This document shows positions 1-8,262 of a stretch of 9,191 bases of DNA, one piece after another. The stretch's first letter is position 1; each line of letters opens with the position of its first letter. The stretch comes from Micavibrio sp. UBA2020 (GTDB lineage: Bacteria; Pseudomonadota; Alphaproteobacteria; Micavibrionales; UBA2020): NCBI GenBank assembly GCA_002334985.1, contig DDBY01000217.1, positions 1-9,191 of the forward strand, written 5' to 3'. The position numbers and the translations under genes were made by a program. Below the pieces are notes generated by a model, which did no database searches, was not told where the DNA came from, and worked only from the letters and a program-made list of their open reading frames with translations.

Positions 1-1715
1 CCGATTTTGGTGTAAAGCTCGTCGAAATACCATTTGTTGAACAAAAACGCATGCAGGCGGCTGAAGCAGCCGGCAACCGCCGCAGGCCAATGCAGCGCGC
101 GCATGTAAAAGACGAAAGCCAGCAAAATACCGCTCACGCCCGCCACCAGCGGCGCCAGTTTCACCCACTGCGGCACATGGTGCGCATGGGCGACAGTATC
201 GTTTTCTTCAAATACCTGAATGGCGGCGCCCCAGAATTCGCCGCGCATCTCGCCGACGAAATAAGGCGCAAAAACCATACCCGCCGCGACCGCACCGACA
301 GCGAGGAATGCCAGCGGCACAGTCATAATCACGGGTGATTCATGCACATGGTCCATGACTTTCTCGCTCGCGCGCGGCTTGCCGTGGAATGTCATGAACA
401 GCAAACGCCAAGAATAGAACGCCGTCATGAATGCAGCGGCGATACCCACCCAGAAAGCGAACGTGCCGACGGTGCTATGCGCCGCAAAGGCGGATTCCAA
501 AATCATATCCTTGGAATAGTAACCCGCAAAAACCGGCACACCGGCAAGCGCCAAGTTGCCAATCCACATCATCGCGTAGGTGAATTTGATATGCTTGGCG
601 ATGCCGCCCATTTTGCGCATGTCCTGTTCGTCCGACATGGCATGGATGACAGAGCCCGCGCCAAGGAACAAAAGCGCCTTGAAAAACGCGTGCGTGAAAA
701 GGTGGAACATCGCCGCGCTATAGGCCGATACGCCAAGGGCGAAGAACATATAGCCCAGCTGGCTCATGGTCGAATAGGCAATCACGCGCTTGATGTCGAA
801 CTGCGTCAGCGCGATAGACGCGGCGACAAAAGCCGTGCAGGCGCCGATGACCGCAATAAACTCGCGGATTTCCGGCGTAAATTCATAAAGCGGCGACATG
901 CGTGCAACAAGGAACACGCCGGCGGTGACCATGGTGGCCGCGTGGATAAGCGCGGATACGGGCGTCGGCCCCTCCATCGCGTCAGGCAGCCAGGTATGCA
1001 GACCCAGCTGCGCCGATTTACCCATCGCGCCGATGAACAGCAGAATGCCGATAAGGCTGAGCGTATGGACATGATAGCCGAGGAATTCGCTGTAGCTGTC
1101 GGCCTTGTCCGCCATTTGCGCGAAGACCGCATCGAAATTCAGCGTACCAAAGGTCAGGAACACAGCGAAGATGCCGAGTGCAAGGCCGAAGTCGCCGATG
1201 CGGTTCATGACAAAGGCCTTGATGGCAGCGGCATTCGCGCTGTCTTTCTGGTTCCAAAAACCGATAAGCAGATAGGACGCAAGCCCCACCCCTTCCCAGC
1301 CGAAGAACAGCTGTACGAAGTTGTCTGCCGTTACCAGCATCAGCATCGCAAAGGTAAAAAGGCTCAGGTACGACATGAAACGCGCCTGCGCCGGGTCATG
1401 GTGCATGTAGCCGACGGAATAGATATGCACCGCCGTCGATACCAGCGTGATGACTACCCCCATAACGGCTGAAAGCTGGTCGAAACGCAGCGCCCATTTG
1501 ACGTTCAAATCGCCGGAAGAAATCCATGTGAACAGCTCCACCGTGCGCGGCGCGCCGCCGAAGTTCACATCACGCAGCAGCATGACGGCCGCGATGGACG
1601 CCGCCACCATCAGGCCGCAGGTAATGAACTGCGCGCCTTTGTCGCCAATCTGCTTGCCGAAAAGGCCCGCCACCAGCGCGCCGACCAGCGGCGATAAAAC
1701 TGCGATATATTCCAT
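1..1715 (-). CDS. nuoL: NADH-quinone oxidoreductase subunit L (NuoL), C-terminus cut by window edge
   Basis: Distal antiporter-like proton-pumping subunit of the complex I membrane arm, an integral membrane protein. Translating the minus strand from the ATG at 1715 gives 571 uninterrupted codons running off the left edge. NuoL proteins are usually about 610-650 residues, so roughly 40-80 C-terminal residues are missing, including the end of the lateral helix and last membrane segment. Visible signatures: GWEGVG at 139-144 (E141 matches E. coli E144), GKSAQ with K233 (E. coli K229), LIHAATMVTAG with H258 (E. coli H254), HAFFKALLF with K346 (E. coli K342) and YYSKD with K402 (E. coli K399). The residue equivalences are from knowledge of the family. 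The start is supported by AAAGGGG nine bases upstream. It follows nuoK after a 34-bp gap, and nuoM would be expected next. MrpA-type antiporter subunits are related, but the operon context settles the assignment. Confidence 0.97.
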   Translation of the reverse strand, partial: MEYIAVLSPLVGALVAGLFGKQIGDKGAQFITCGLMVAASIAAVMLLRDVNFGGAPRTVELFTWISSGDLNVKWALRFDQLSAVMGVVITLVSTAVHIYSVGYMHHDPAQARFMSYLSLFTFAMLMLVTADNFVQLFFGWEGVGLASYLLIGFWNQKDSANAAAIKAFVMNRIGDFGLALGIFAVFLTFGTLNFDAVFAQMADKADSYSEFLGYHVHTLSLIGILLFIGAMGKSAQLGLHTWLPDAMEGPTPVSALIHAATMVTAGVFLVARMSPLYEFTPEIREFIAVIGACTAFVAASIALTQFDIKRVIAYSTMSQLGYMFFALGVSAYSAAMFHLFTHAFFKALLFLGAGSVIHAMSDEQDMRKMGGIAKHIKFTYAMMWIGNLALAGVPVFAGYYSKDMILESAFAAHSTVGTFAFWVGIAAAFMTAFYSWRLLFMTFHGKPRASEKVMDHVHESPVIMTVPLAFLAVGAVAAGMVFAPYFVGEMRGEFWGAAIQVFEENDTVAHAHHVPQWVKLAPLVAGVSGILLAFVFYMRALHWPAAVAGCFSRLHAFLFNKWYFDELYTKI

Positions 1716-1724
1716 GTCCGTTAA

Positions 1725-1731
1725 CCCCTTT
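1725..1731 (-). promoter_or_regulatory. Ribosome binding site of nuoL
   Basis: The minus strand reads AAAGGGG here, nine bases before the ATG at 1715. It lies in the 34-bp nuoK-nuoL gap and supports that ATG as the nuoL start. I see no promoter-like or terminator-like sequence in this gap. Confidence 0.6.
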
Positions 1732-1749
1732 GGGCGTTCTTTTTATCGT

Positions 1750-2061
1750 TTAACCTTTGAGCGTGCTGATGTCTTCGACAGCAATCGACGATTTGTTGCG
1801 GAAGAAGACGACGAGGATGGCAAGACCGATAGCCGCCTCTGCCGCCGCGACGGTCAGAATGAACATCGAAAACACCTGCCCCGCCAAATCTTCCAAATGC
1901 GCGGAAAACGTGACAAGGTTCACGGTGACCGACAGCAAAATCAGTTCAATCGACATCAAAATAACGATGACGTTGCGGCGGTTGAGGAAGATGCCGAAAA
2001 CGCCCAGCGTGAACAGCATGGCCGAAAGCACCAGAAAATGCGTAATGCCAATTTCCCACAT
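1750..2061 (-). CDS. nuoK: NADH-quinone oxidoreductase subunit K (NuoK)
   Basis: Small membrane subunit of complex I (mitochondrial ND4L equivalent) with three transmembrane helices, part of the proton-translocation path between NuoJ and NuoN. It is 103 residues, the normal family length. Two buried membrane glutamates are present: E39 in MSIELILLS and E75 in [10 protein letters not shown], matching the functionally important E36 and E72 of E. coli NuoK. The [20 protein letters not shown] stretch is typical of the family. The start ATG at 2061 comes one base after the nuoJ stop codon, with GGGAG nine bases upstream (2071-2075) inside nuoJ, so translation is probably coupled to nuoJ. The stop is TAA at 1752-1750. 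Nothing unusual was seen. Confidence 0.97.
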   Translation of the reverse strand: MWEIGITHFLVLSAMLFTLGVFGIFLNRRNVIVILMSIELILLSVTVNLVTFSAHLEDLAGQVFSMFILTVAAAEAAIGLAILVVFFRNKSSIAVEDISTLKG

Positions 2062-2062
2062 A

Positions 2063-2680
2063 TCAGGACACTCCCGAACCGGTTGAGATTTTTTCGACTT
2101 TGAGCACGTCTTTCGGGTTGCGGCTGACCTGCGCGGATACGCTCTGGCGGCGCAAACCCGGGCGGCTGCGCAGCGTCAGGACAATCGCGCCAATCATCGC
2201 CACCAGCAGAATAAGACCGGCCAGCTGGAACAGATAGACGTAATCGGTGTAAAGGATACGGCCGAGCGCGTGGGTATTGCTCACGGCCTCCGCATGCGGC
2301 ATCGGCTGTGATATTTTTTCCTGCATATCAGGTGCCAGCTCCGGCCACGTCAGGTACATCCAGACGAATTCCCCCAAAAGAATGCCGCCGACCAGTGCGC
2401 CGATGGGCGCGCTTTGCTTCATACCGCGCCGCAGTTCGTTGAAATCGATGTCCAGCATCATCACCACGAACAGGAACAAGACGGCAACCGCCCCCACATA
2501 CACGATGACCAAAATCATCGCGATGAATTCAGCCCCTAGCATGACGAACAGCCCCGCCGCGTTGAAAAACGCAAGAATAAGGAACAATACAGAATGCACC
2601 GGGTTGCGCGCCGAAATCACCATGACGGCGCTGAGTAGCAGCACCGCGGCGAAGGCGTAAAAGAAAATCGCTTCTATCAT
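2063..2680 (-). CDS. nuoJ: NADH-quinone oxidoreductase subunit J (NuoJ)
   Basis: Membrane subunit of complex I (ND6 equivalent), 205 residues and about five transmembrane helices, sitting between NuoH and the pump subunits. The N-terminal half carries the conserved family region: [15 protein letters not shown] (24-38), a buried acidic residue E51 in [16 protein letters not shown], and the [15 protein letters not shown] segment (62-76). In known structures the third helix in this region contains a pi-bulge that changes between enzyme states. The C-terminal part, about 150-205, has one more membrane helix and then a polar tail. The ATG at 2680 is preceded by AAGGA at 2689-2693, which overlaps the nuoI stop codon. 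It sits 11 bp after nuoI and one base before nuoK. Confidence 0.96.
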   Translation of the reverse strand: MIEAIFFYAFAAVLLLSAVMVISARNPVHSVLFLILAFFNAAGLFVMLGAEFIAMILVIVYVGAVAVLFLFVVMMLDIDFNELRRGMKQSAPIGALVGGILLGEFVWMYLTWPELAPDMQEKISQPMPHAEAVSNTHALGRILYTDYVYLFQLAGLILLVAMIGAIVLTLRSRPGLRRQSVSAQVSRNPKDVLKVEKISTGSGVS

Positions 2681-2688
2681 TTCTATCG

Positions 2689-2694
2689 TCCTTA
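2689..2694 (-). promoter_or_regulatory. nuoJ ribosome binding site fused to the nuoI stop codon
   Basis: The minus strand reads TAAGGA. The TAA is the stop of nuoI, and AAGGA is the Shine-Dalgarno sequence for nuoJ, eight bases before its ATG. This arrangement suggests ribosomes finishing nuoI can re-initiate on nuoJ. Confidence 0.6.
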
Positions 2695-3180
2695 TCTGTA
2701 CGGCGCGTCCGCTTCGAGGTTCGCGGCAATCTGCGCTTCCCAGCGGTCGCCGTTATCCAGCAGCTTTTGTTTGTTGTAATAAAGCTCTTCGCGCGTTTCG
2801 GTGGCGAATTCGAAATTCGGCCCCTCGACAATGGCATCGACGGGGCAAGCCTCTTGGCACAGGCCGCAGTAAATGCATTTTGTCATGTCGATGTCATAGC
2901 GCGTGGTGCGGCGGCTGCCGTCATCGCGCGGCTCCGCTTCGATGGTGATAGCCTGCGCGGGGCAAATCGCTTCGCACAATTTGCAGGCGATGCAGCGTTC
3001 TTCGCCGTTCGGATAGCGGCGCAGCGCGTGTTCGCCGCGGAAACGCGGACTGATGGGACCTTTTTCGAAGGGGTAGTTGATAGTCACCTTCGGCTTGAAC
3101 ATATATTTCAGCGTCAGGGTGAAGCCCTTCACAAGCTCGGTCATCAAAAAGCCGCGCGCGGTTTGGTCAAGAAACGACAT
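2692..3180 (-). CDS. nuoI: NADH-quinone oxidoreductase subunit I (NuoI), 2x[4Fe-4S] ferredoxin-type
   Basis: Peripheral-arm subunit (mitochondrial TYKY/NDUFS8 equivalent) carrying clusters N6a and N6b, which relay electrons from NuoG towards terminal cluster N2 next to the quinone site. It is 162 residues. Two ferredoxin motifs are intact: [12 protein letters not shown] with C63, C66, C69 and C73, and [12 protein letters not shown] with C102, C105, C108 and C112. The N-terminal amphipathic segment (about 10-30) followed by [20 protein letters not shown] is very like alphaproteobacterial and mitochondrial homologues. The C-terminal [17 protein letters not shown] stretch is also typical of these lineages. 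The start ATG is at 3180, three bases after the nuoH stop, with only a weak GGA-type ribosome site upstream inside nuoH, so it is probably translationally coupled. It lies between the two membrane genes nuoH and nuoJ, as in nearly all nuo operons. Confidence 0.98.
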   Translation of the reverse strand: MSFLDQTARGFLMTELVKGFTLTLKYMFKPKVTINYPFEKGPISPRFRGEHALRRYPNGEERCIACKLCEAICPAQAITIEAEPRDDGSRRTTRYDIDMTKCIYCGLCQEACPVDAIVEGPNFEFATETREELYYNKQKLLDNGDRWEAQIAANLEADAPYR

Positions 3181-3183
3181 GGG

Positions 3184-4248
3184 TTATTCCATCCCTGGCA
3201 AGGCGTTGTTGTACAAAAGGGCACCGGCCACAACGACCACCCACAAAAGCGTCAACGGCAGGAAGACTTTCCAGCCCAGACGCATCAGCTGGTCATAGCG
3301 GTAACGCGGCAGCGTCGCGCGCGCCCAAAGGAAGATGAACAGCACAAAGCAGACCTTGAGCGCGAACCAAATCACACCCGGCACAGCCGCCAGCGCTTCG
3401 ATACCGAACGGCGGCAGCCAGCCGCCCATGAACAGCACAGCCGTCATGCCCGACATCAAAATCATGTTCATGTATTCGCCAAGGAAAAACAGGGCGAAGG
3501 TCATGGACGAATATTCGACGTTATAGCCGCCGACCAGCTCGGACTCGCCTTCCGGCAAGTCGAACGGCGCACGGTTGGTTTCGGCCAGCGCCGAAATCAC
3601 AAATACGATGAACATCGGGAACAGCAGCAGGTCAACCCAGAACGGGCGCTCCGCCATAACGATATCCGTCAGGTTGAGCGAACCGGTGGTCAGCAAAACC
3701 GTAACCAGCACAAGACCGATGGAAACTTCGTAAGAAACCATCTGCGCCGCACTGCGCAATCCCCCAAGGAAGGCATAGCGGGAGTTGGAAGCCCAGCCTG
3801 CCATCAAAATGCCGTAAACGCCCAGCGAAGAAATGGCAAAAAGGTATAGGATGCCCACGTTGATATCCGCCAGCACCCAGCCCGCATTGACCGGAATGAC
3901 CGCCCACGCAACAAGCGCCAGCATAAAGGTCAGCATCGGCGCCATCACGAAAATGAAACGGTTCGCGCCGCGCGGAATAATCGTTTCCTTGCCCAGCAGT
4001 TTAAGGCCGTCCGCAAGCGGTTGCAGCAGGCCAAACGGCCCGACCATCATCGGCCCCTGACGCAGCTGCATCGCGGCCAGCACTTTACGTTCGGCGTATG
4101 TCAGATAAGCCATAGCCACAATCAGCGGCACAACCAGCGCCAGAATGGCAAGGCTGATGCCCACCACCGGCCAGACGTAAAGCACGAAGAATTCCGAGGC
4201 GAGCCACGGAAACCATTCAAGCATTTTTTGCGGAAGATATGCAGGCAT
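3184..4248 (-). CDS. nuoH: NADH-quinone oxidoreductase subunit H (NuoH)
   Basis: Membrane subunit (ND1 equivalent) that anchors the peripheral arm and forms much of the quinone-binding chamber. From the ATG at 4248 it is 354 residues with about eight to nine hydrophobic helices. Conserved landmarks: [16 protein letters not shown] (51-66), [14 protein letters not shown] (75-88), SYEVSIGL (172-179) and the charged loop [20 protein letters not shown] (222-241) followed by YNVEYSS, which line the chamber and its proton-linked acidic patch in the family. A GTG codon directly before the ATG (4251-4249) is an alternative start that would add one residue. I prefer the ATG because the upstream GGGGA is four bases from it but only one base from the GTG. 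The start overlaps the nuoG stop by one base (TGATG), implying translational coupling. The stop is TAA at 3186-3184. Confidence 0.96.
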   Translation of the reverse strand: MPAYLPQKMLEWFPWLASEFFVLYVWPVVGISLAILALVVPLIVAMAYLTYAERKVLAAMQLRQGPMMVGPFGLLQPLADGLKLLGKETIIPRGANRFIFVMAPMLTFMLALVAWAVIPVNAGWVLADINVGILYLFAISSLGVYGILMAGWASNSRYAFLGGLRSAAQMVSYEVSIGLVLVTVLLTTGSLNLTDIVMAERPFWVDLLLFPMFIVFVISALAETNRAPFDLPEGESELVGGYNVEYSSMTFALFFLGEYMNMILMSGMTAVLFMGGWLPPFGIEALAAVPGVIWFALKVCFVLFIFLWARATLPRYRYDQLMRLGWKVFLPLTLLWVVVVAGALLYNNALPGME

Positions 4249-6281
4249 CACGTCCCCGTTTTCGCAGGCGTTGCGTTAGCGACAAAAGAAGCGGTGCAGG
4301 CGGCCATCGTTTTCGATGCGCGCGTCACGCTGTCGGTTTGATAGAAGTTTTCAACGGCCACGGCGAAGGGCGCTTTATCAGCCTTGCCTTCCGCACCGAA
4401 GGGTTTCCATTCCGCTTTCAGCGGTTGGTTCACCTCGGCAAATGCAGGGTTGACGGCGGCCAGACGCGCGCGCACCTGCACGATGTCGTCATAGGGCAGC
4501 GTTTTTGCCAGCAGTTCAGAAAGCGCGCGGATGATTTTCCAATCTTCGCGTGCCTCGCCCGGCGGGAATACCGCTTGGCGCGCGGTTTGCACGCGGCCTT
4601 CGGTGTTCACATAGGTGGCATTTTTCTCGGTATAGGCGGCACCCGGCAGAATAACGTCGGCACGCGCCGCCGCTTTGTCGCCGTGGTGGCCTTGGTAGAT
4701 GACAAACGTATCTTTGCCGATTTTATCTGCGGGCACATCGTCGCAATCCAGCAGATACAGCATCTGCGCGGACGGCATCTTTTCAAGATTGCCGCCGGTG
4801 AAGCCCAGCATCAGCGCGCCCACGCGGCTTGCGGCCGTATGCAGCAGGTTAAAGCCGTTCCAGTCTTCGCGCACCATATTATAAGTCTCGGCGACTTTAC
4901 GCGCGAGCGCGTGGATAGCCATACCGTCAGCACGGCGCAGCGCGCCCATGCCCAGAATAATCACGGGGTTCTTCGCGCCCTTCAGCACTTCGGCGAAAGC
5001 GCCTTTGCCTGCGGCCAGTTCTTCCAGCGTCTCCGCCCCTGCCCCCAGATATTTTACGGGGTAGTTAAGGTCGCACTGTGCGCCAATCAGGCCAATTTTA
5101 ATGCGCTTTGCCAGCCACGTTTTGCGGATGCGCGCATTGACCAGCGCCGCTTCGGTGCGCGGGTTGGTGCCGACCAGCAAAATCGCATCGGCATCTTCCA
5201 GCCCTGCAATCGTGGTGTTGAAAAGCCAGCCCGCCGGCACCGCCGTATCAAACTGCGCGCCATCCGTGCGGCATTCAAACGCATTGCAGCCAAGTGCGGT
5301 CATAAGGTCTTTAAGCGCGACGATGGCTTCGCAGTCTGCCGTATCGCCAACAACCGCCGCCATTTTCTGGCCGCTCAGCCCTGCGATACGGTCGGCGATG
5401 GCGCCAAATGCCTCGCCCCAGCTGGCGGGTTGCAGCTTGCCGTCTTTACGCACATAGGGCGTATCGAGGCGGCCTTGCTTGAGGCCATCCCACGAAAAGC
5501 GCACCTTGTCGGAAATCCATTCTTCGTTCACTTCTTCGTTCAGGCGCGGTTGGATGCGCATAACGGCGCCGCCACGCGTATCGATGCGGATGTTGGAGCC
5601 GACGGCATCGAATACATCAAGGCTATCGACTTTGCGCAGCTCCCACGGACGCGCCGTGAAGGCATAGGGCTTCGACGTCAGCGCACCGACGGGGCACACG
5701 TCAATCAGGTTGCCCGACAGTTCGGAATTGACCATCTGTTCGACATAGGTGCCGATTTCAAGGTGTTCGCCACGGTTCAAAACGCCCATGTCGTCCACGC
5801 CCGCGATTTCATCACCGAAACGCACACAGCGCGTGCAGTGGATGCAGCGCGTCATGACGGTTTTGACCAGCGGGCCGAGTTCTTTATCTTTCACCGCGCG
5901 CTTTTCTTCGCGGTAGCGGGAGCGGTCGAAACCGTAAGCAACGGCCTGGTCCTGCAAATCGCACTCGCCGCCCTGGTCGCAAATCGGGCAATCCAGCGGG
6001 TGGTTGACCAGGAGCATTTCCATCACGCCCTTGCGCGCTTTTTGCGCCAGCGGCGATTTGGTGAAAACGTTCATGCCGTCGGCGCAGGGCATCGCGCAGG
6101 AAGCGACCGGCTTGGGCGATTTTTCAACCTCGACCAGACACATGCGGCAATTGGCCGGCACGGACAGCTTGTCGTGATAGCAAAAGCGCGGCACTTCAAT
6201 GCCCAGCTGCTCCGCCGCCTGAATAATCGAAGTCCCCGGCTCTACCGTGACTTCCATGCCGTCGATTGTGAGTTTAGGCAT
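4248..6281 (-). CDS. nuoG: NADH-quinone oxidoreductase subunit G (NuoG), 75 kDa-type Fe-S subunit
   Basis: Largest peripheral-arm subunit (mitochondrial NDUFS1 equivalent), 677 residues, passing electrons from NuoF to NuoI. Fe-S ligands are all visible. The [2Fe-2S] N1b set is C34, C45, C48 and C62. The His-liganded [4Fe-4S] N5 set is H94, C98, C101 and C107, in [18 protein letters not shown]. The N4 set is C146, C149, C152 and C196, in CIHCTRC and DVCPVGAL. From about residue 217 there is a degenerate molybdopterin-oxidoreductase fold, structural in complex I, with no CxxCxxxC N7 motif. The length fits the alphaproteobacterial and mitochondrial type rather than the about 900-residue E. coli type. 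The frame is open upstream to 6533, but the extra 84 codons overlap nuoF and are arginine- and histidine-rich. [11 protein letters not shown] at 6281 with AAGGAGA nine bases upstream is the true start. It lies 14 bp after nuoF and overlaps nuoH by one base. Confidence 0.97.
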   Translation of the reverse strand: MPKLTIDGMEVTVEPGTSIIQAAEQLGIEVPRFCYHDKLSVPANCRMCLVEVEKSPKPVASCAMPCADGMNVFTKSPLAQKARKGVMEMLLVNHPLDCPICDQGGECDLQDQAVAYGFDRSRYREEKRAVKDKELGPLVKTVMTRCIHCTRCVRFGDEIAGVDDMGVLNRGEHLEIGTYVEQMVNSELSGNLIDVCPVGALTSKPYAFTARPWELRKVDSLDVFDAVGSNIRIDTRGGAVMRIQPRLNEEVNEEWISDKVRFSWDGLKQGRLDTPYVRKDGKLQPASWGEAFGAIADRIAGLSGQKMAAVVGDTADCEAIVALKDLMTALGCNAFECRTDGAQFDTAVPAGWLFNTTIAGLEDADAILLVGTNPRTEAALVNARIRKTWLAKRIKIGLIGAQCDLNYPVKYLGAGAETLEELAAGKGAFAEVLKGAKNPVIILGMGALRRADGMAIHALARKVAETYNMVREDWNGFNLLHTAASRVGALMLGFTGGNLEKMPSAQMLYLLDCDDVPADKIGKDTFVIYQGHHGDKAAARADVILPGAAYTEKNATYVNTEGRVQTARQAVFPPGEAREDWKIIRALSELLAKTLPYDDIVQVRARLAAVNPAFAEVNQPLKAEWKPFGAEGKADKAPFAVAVENFYQTDSVTRASKTMAACTASFVANATPAKTGT

Positions 6282-6290
6282 TGTTATTGC

Positions 6291-6298
6291 TCTCCTTA
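6291..6298 (-). promoter_or_regulatory. nuoG ribosome binding site fused to the nuoF stop codon
   Basis: The minus strand reads TAAGGAGA. The TAA (6298-6296) ends nuoF, and AAGGAGA is a strong Shine-Dalgarno sequence nine bases before the ATG at 6281. It decides the nuoG start against the longer upstream open frame, and it is the same stop-in-ribosome-site layout seen at nuoI/nuoJ. Confidence 0.75.
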
Positions 6299-7579
6299 CG
6301 CCACCAGACGCTTGCGGTATTCGAGGATGCGCTTTTCCATTTCGGGGCGGAAATGCTTGATGAGGCCTTGGATGGGCCAAGCCGAAGCATCGCCGTGTGC
6401 GCAAATAGTATGACCTTCGATTTCGGAGCCGATGTCGAGGAGCATGTCGATTTCCTCGATATTCGCCTCGCCCTTCACCATGCGCTGCATGATGCGGTAC
6501 ATCCAGCCCGTGCCTTCGCGGCAGGGCGTGCACTGGCCGCAGCTTTCGTGCCAGTAAAAACGCGCCAGACGCGCAATCGCGTAAACCACATCGGTCGATT
6601 TATCCATCACAATCACGCCCGCGGTACCAAGACCCGACCACGCGCCGCGCAGGGCATCGAAATCCATGGTGATGGTGTCGCAAACATCGCGCGGAAGCAG
6701 ACGCGTGGAAGAACCACCGGGGATAATCGCCAGCAGGTTATCCCACCCGCCGCGCACGCCGCCCGCGTGTTTTTCAATCAAATCTTTCAGCGGCACGCCG
6801 AGGGCTTCTTCGACGTTGCAAGGATTGTTGACATGGCCGGAGATGCAGAACACCTTCGTGCCGCGGTTTTTTTCGGGCCCGATGGAGGCGAACCAAGCGC
6901 CCCCGCGGCGCAGGATTTCCGGCACCACGGCGATGGTTTCAATGTTGTTGACCGTCGTCGGGCAAGCATAGAGCCCAGCGCCCGCCGGAAACGGCGGCTT
7001 GTTGCGCGGCTGGCCTTTTTTACCTTCAAGAGAGTTCAGAAGCGCGGTTTCTTCGCCGCAGATATAAGCCCCCGCGCCGCGGTGCAGGTACAGGTCGAAA
7101 TCCCAGCCGCTGCCGCTAGCGTTTTTGCCAATCAAACCGGCTGCGTAGGCTTCGTCGATGGCTTTTTGCAGCGCCATCGCTTCCATATAGAATTCGCCGC
7201 GGATGTAGATATAGCAGGCATGCGCGCGCATGGCGTAGGACGCGAGCAGCGCGCCTTCGACAATTTTATGCGGCTCGTGGCGGATGATGTCGCGGTCCTT
7301 GCAGGTGCCCGGCTCGGATTCATCGGCGTTGATGACGAGGTAGTTCGGGCGGCCGTCCTTGCTTTCTTTGGGCATGAAAGACCATTTCATGCCGGTCGGG
7401 AAGCCTGCGCCGCCGCGGCCGCGCAGTTCGGACGTTTTGACCTCTTCGATAATCCAGTCGTGGCCCTTGGCCATCAAATCCTTGGTGCCGCTCCAATCAC
7501 CACGCGCCTGCGCGGATTTCAGGTCAGCGCCCTGCCAGCCGTAGAGGTTGGTAAAAATCCTGTCTTTATCTTGCAACAT
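6296..7579 (-). CDS. nuoF: NADH-quinone oxidoreductase subunit F (NuoF), NADH- and FMN-binding
   Basis: Catalytic tip of complex I (51 kDa/NDUFV1 equivalent), 427 residues. It oxidises NADH on FMN and feeds electrons through [4Fe-4S] cluster N3. Visible motifs: FMN-site glycine-rich loop [13 protein letters not shown] (54-66), [13 protein letters not shown] (84-96), the dinucleotide-site segment [19 protein letters not shown] (168-186), [18 protein letters not shown] (195-212), and the N3 ligands C347, C350, C353 ([12 protein letters not shown]) with C393 in HTICAHGD. The C-terminal [10 protein letters not shown] is the usual ending. The frame continues open upstream to 7822, but those codons overlap nuoE and are not NuoF-like. 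The ATG at 7579 shares one base with the nuoE stop (TAATG) and has AAGGGG eight bases upstream. HoxF and formate dehydrogenase beta subunits are related, but the length and neighbours exclude them. Confidence 0.98.
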   Translation of the reverse strand: MLQDKDRIFTNLYGWQGADLKSAQARGDWSGTKDLMAKGHDWIIEEVKTSELRGRGGAGFPTGMKWSFMPKESKDGRPNYLVINADESEPGTCKDRDIIRHEPHKIVEGALLASYAMRAHACYIYIRGEFYMEAMALQKAIDEAYAAGLIGKNASGSGWDFDLYLHRGAGAYICGEETALLNSLEGKKGQPRNKPPFPAGAGLYACPTTVNNIETIAVVPEILRRGGAWFASIGPEKNRGTKVFCISGHVNNPCNVEEALGVPLKDLIEKHAGGVRGGWDNLLAIIPGGSSTRLLPRDVCDTITMDFDALRGAWSGLGTAGVIVMDKSTDVVYAIARLARFYWHESCGQCTPCREGTGWMYRIMQRMVKGEANIEEIDMLLDIGSEIEGHTICAHGDASAWPIQGLIKHFRPEMEKRILEYRKRLVA

Positions 7580-8235
7580 TATTTTTTCCCCTTCGCGGCA
7601 TCGGTGGCCACCGGAATACCGGATTTGCCCGCCTGTTCGACCAGCGTCGTCGTGCCTGCGGCGCTCATGGATTTGTTGCGCCCGCCTTTGGACCCATGCT
7701 CCAGCGTTTTGCCGGCCTTGAGGTCTTCGAGAACCTTGACCACGTTTTCCGGCGTCAGGTCTTCGTAGTATTCGTCGCCGTTGCGCTGCACGACCGGCGC
7801 ATTCACGCAAGCGCCGAGGCATTCAACGTCGGTAATGGTGAACATGCCGTCTTCGGTCGTTTCGCCCAGTTTGATGCCCAGATGTTTTTCGCAAGCCGAA
7901 ACAACATCGGCAGAGCCGCGCAACCAGCACGGCGTCGTGGTGCAGAATTGCAGGTGGTGTTTACCGCGCGGGGCGAGGTTATACATGGTGTAGAACGTCG
8001 CAACTTCAAACACGCGGATACGCGGCACGTCGAGGATACGGGCGATTTCTTCCATCGCCGCCTCGGGTATCCAGTTGTCATGCTGGCGCTGCGCAAGGTC
8101 GAGCAGCGGCATGATAGCGCTCTGCTGCTTGCCTTTCGGGTATTTGGCGATGAACTGCTCGATATGTTTCATGTTCTCGGCGGAGAACTTGAATTCCTTC
8201 GGCTGTTCAAAATGCTTGTGACATGCGTGTGACAT
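7579..8235 (-). CDS. nuoE: NADH-quinone oxidoreductase subunit E (NuoE), [2Fe-2S] thioredoxin-like
   Basis: 24 kDa-type subunit (NDUFV2 equivalent) that partners NuoF at the NADH-oxidising tip and binds [2Fe-2S] cluster N1a, 218 residues. An N-terminal helical part (about 15-90, with [19 protein letters not shown] and [17 protein letters not shown]) is followed by the thioredoxin-like domain. Its ligands are C98 and C103 (CTTTPC) and C139 and C143 (CLGAC). After about residue 178 comes a basic Gly/Ser/Lys-rich tail of about 40 residues ending in KGKK; such low-conservation tails occur in other alphaproteobacterial NuoE proteins. The N-terminus, [12 protein letters not shown], has an unusual cluster of His and Cys. 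The ATG at 8235 has GAGGAG 12 bases upstream, a rather long spacing, but the adjoining EQPKEFKFS region matches the normal family N-terminus. It follows a 161-bp gap after nuoD and overlaps nuoF by one base. Confidence 0.97.
   Translation of the reverse strand: MSHACHKHFEQPKEFKFSAENMKHIEQFIAKYPKGKQQSAIMPLLDLAQRQHDNWIPEAAMEEIARILDVPRIRVFEVATFYTMYNLAPRGKHHLQFCTTTPCWLRGSADVVSACEKHLGIKLGETTEDGMFTITDVECLGACVNAPVVQRNGDEYYEDLTPENVVKVLEDLKAGKTLEHGSKGGRNKSMSAAGTTTLVEQAGKSGIPVATDAAKGKK
7588..7593 (-). promoter_or_regulatory. Ribosome binding site of nuoF inside nuoE
   Basis: The minus strand reads AAGGGG eight bases before the ATG at 7579, within the lysine codons that end nuoE. It supports the 427-residue NuoF and coupled translation across the one-base nuoE/nuoF overlap. 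Confidence 0.6.
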
Positions 8236-8247
8236 GACGACTGACTA

Positions 8248-8253
8248 CTCCTC
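8248..8253 (-). promoter_or_regulatory. Probable ribosome binding site of nuoE
   Basis: The minus strand reads GAGGAG, 12 bases before the nuoE ATG at 8235. The spacing is longer than ideal but no better candidate is present. The foot of the nearest palindrome hairpin is only about 12 bases upstream of this site. Confidence 0.45.
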
Positions 8254-8262
8254 GTGACCTTT

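Noticed and set aside
342..1472. 376-codon plus-strand open frame opposite nuoL
   Set aside because: The minus strand encodes unmistakable NuoL throughout, and the plus-strand product is a His/Arg-rich shadow without motifs.
4239..6413. 724-codon open frame on the plus strand opposite nuoG
   Set aside because: It lies antisense to a fully supported NuoG. The translation is rich in His, Arg, Ala and Phe with no recognisable domain, as expected for the complement of a GC-rich gene.
6282..6533. 84-codon N-terminal extension of nuoG
   Set aside because: It overlaps the nuoF C-terminal region, including the N3 ligand segment, and has shadow-like composition. The strong ribosome site is at 6291-6297, before the ATG at 6281.
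6281..7768. 495-codon plus-strand open frame opposite nuoF and nuoE
   Set aside because: It is antisense to intact NuoF and NuoE, with no domain and no ribosome site worth noting.
7580..7822. 81-codon N-terminal extension of nuoF
   Set aside because: It is arginine-rich, overlaps nuoE and is unlike any NuoF. The ATG at 7579 has a proper ribosome site and the family N-terminus.
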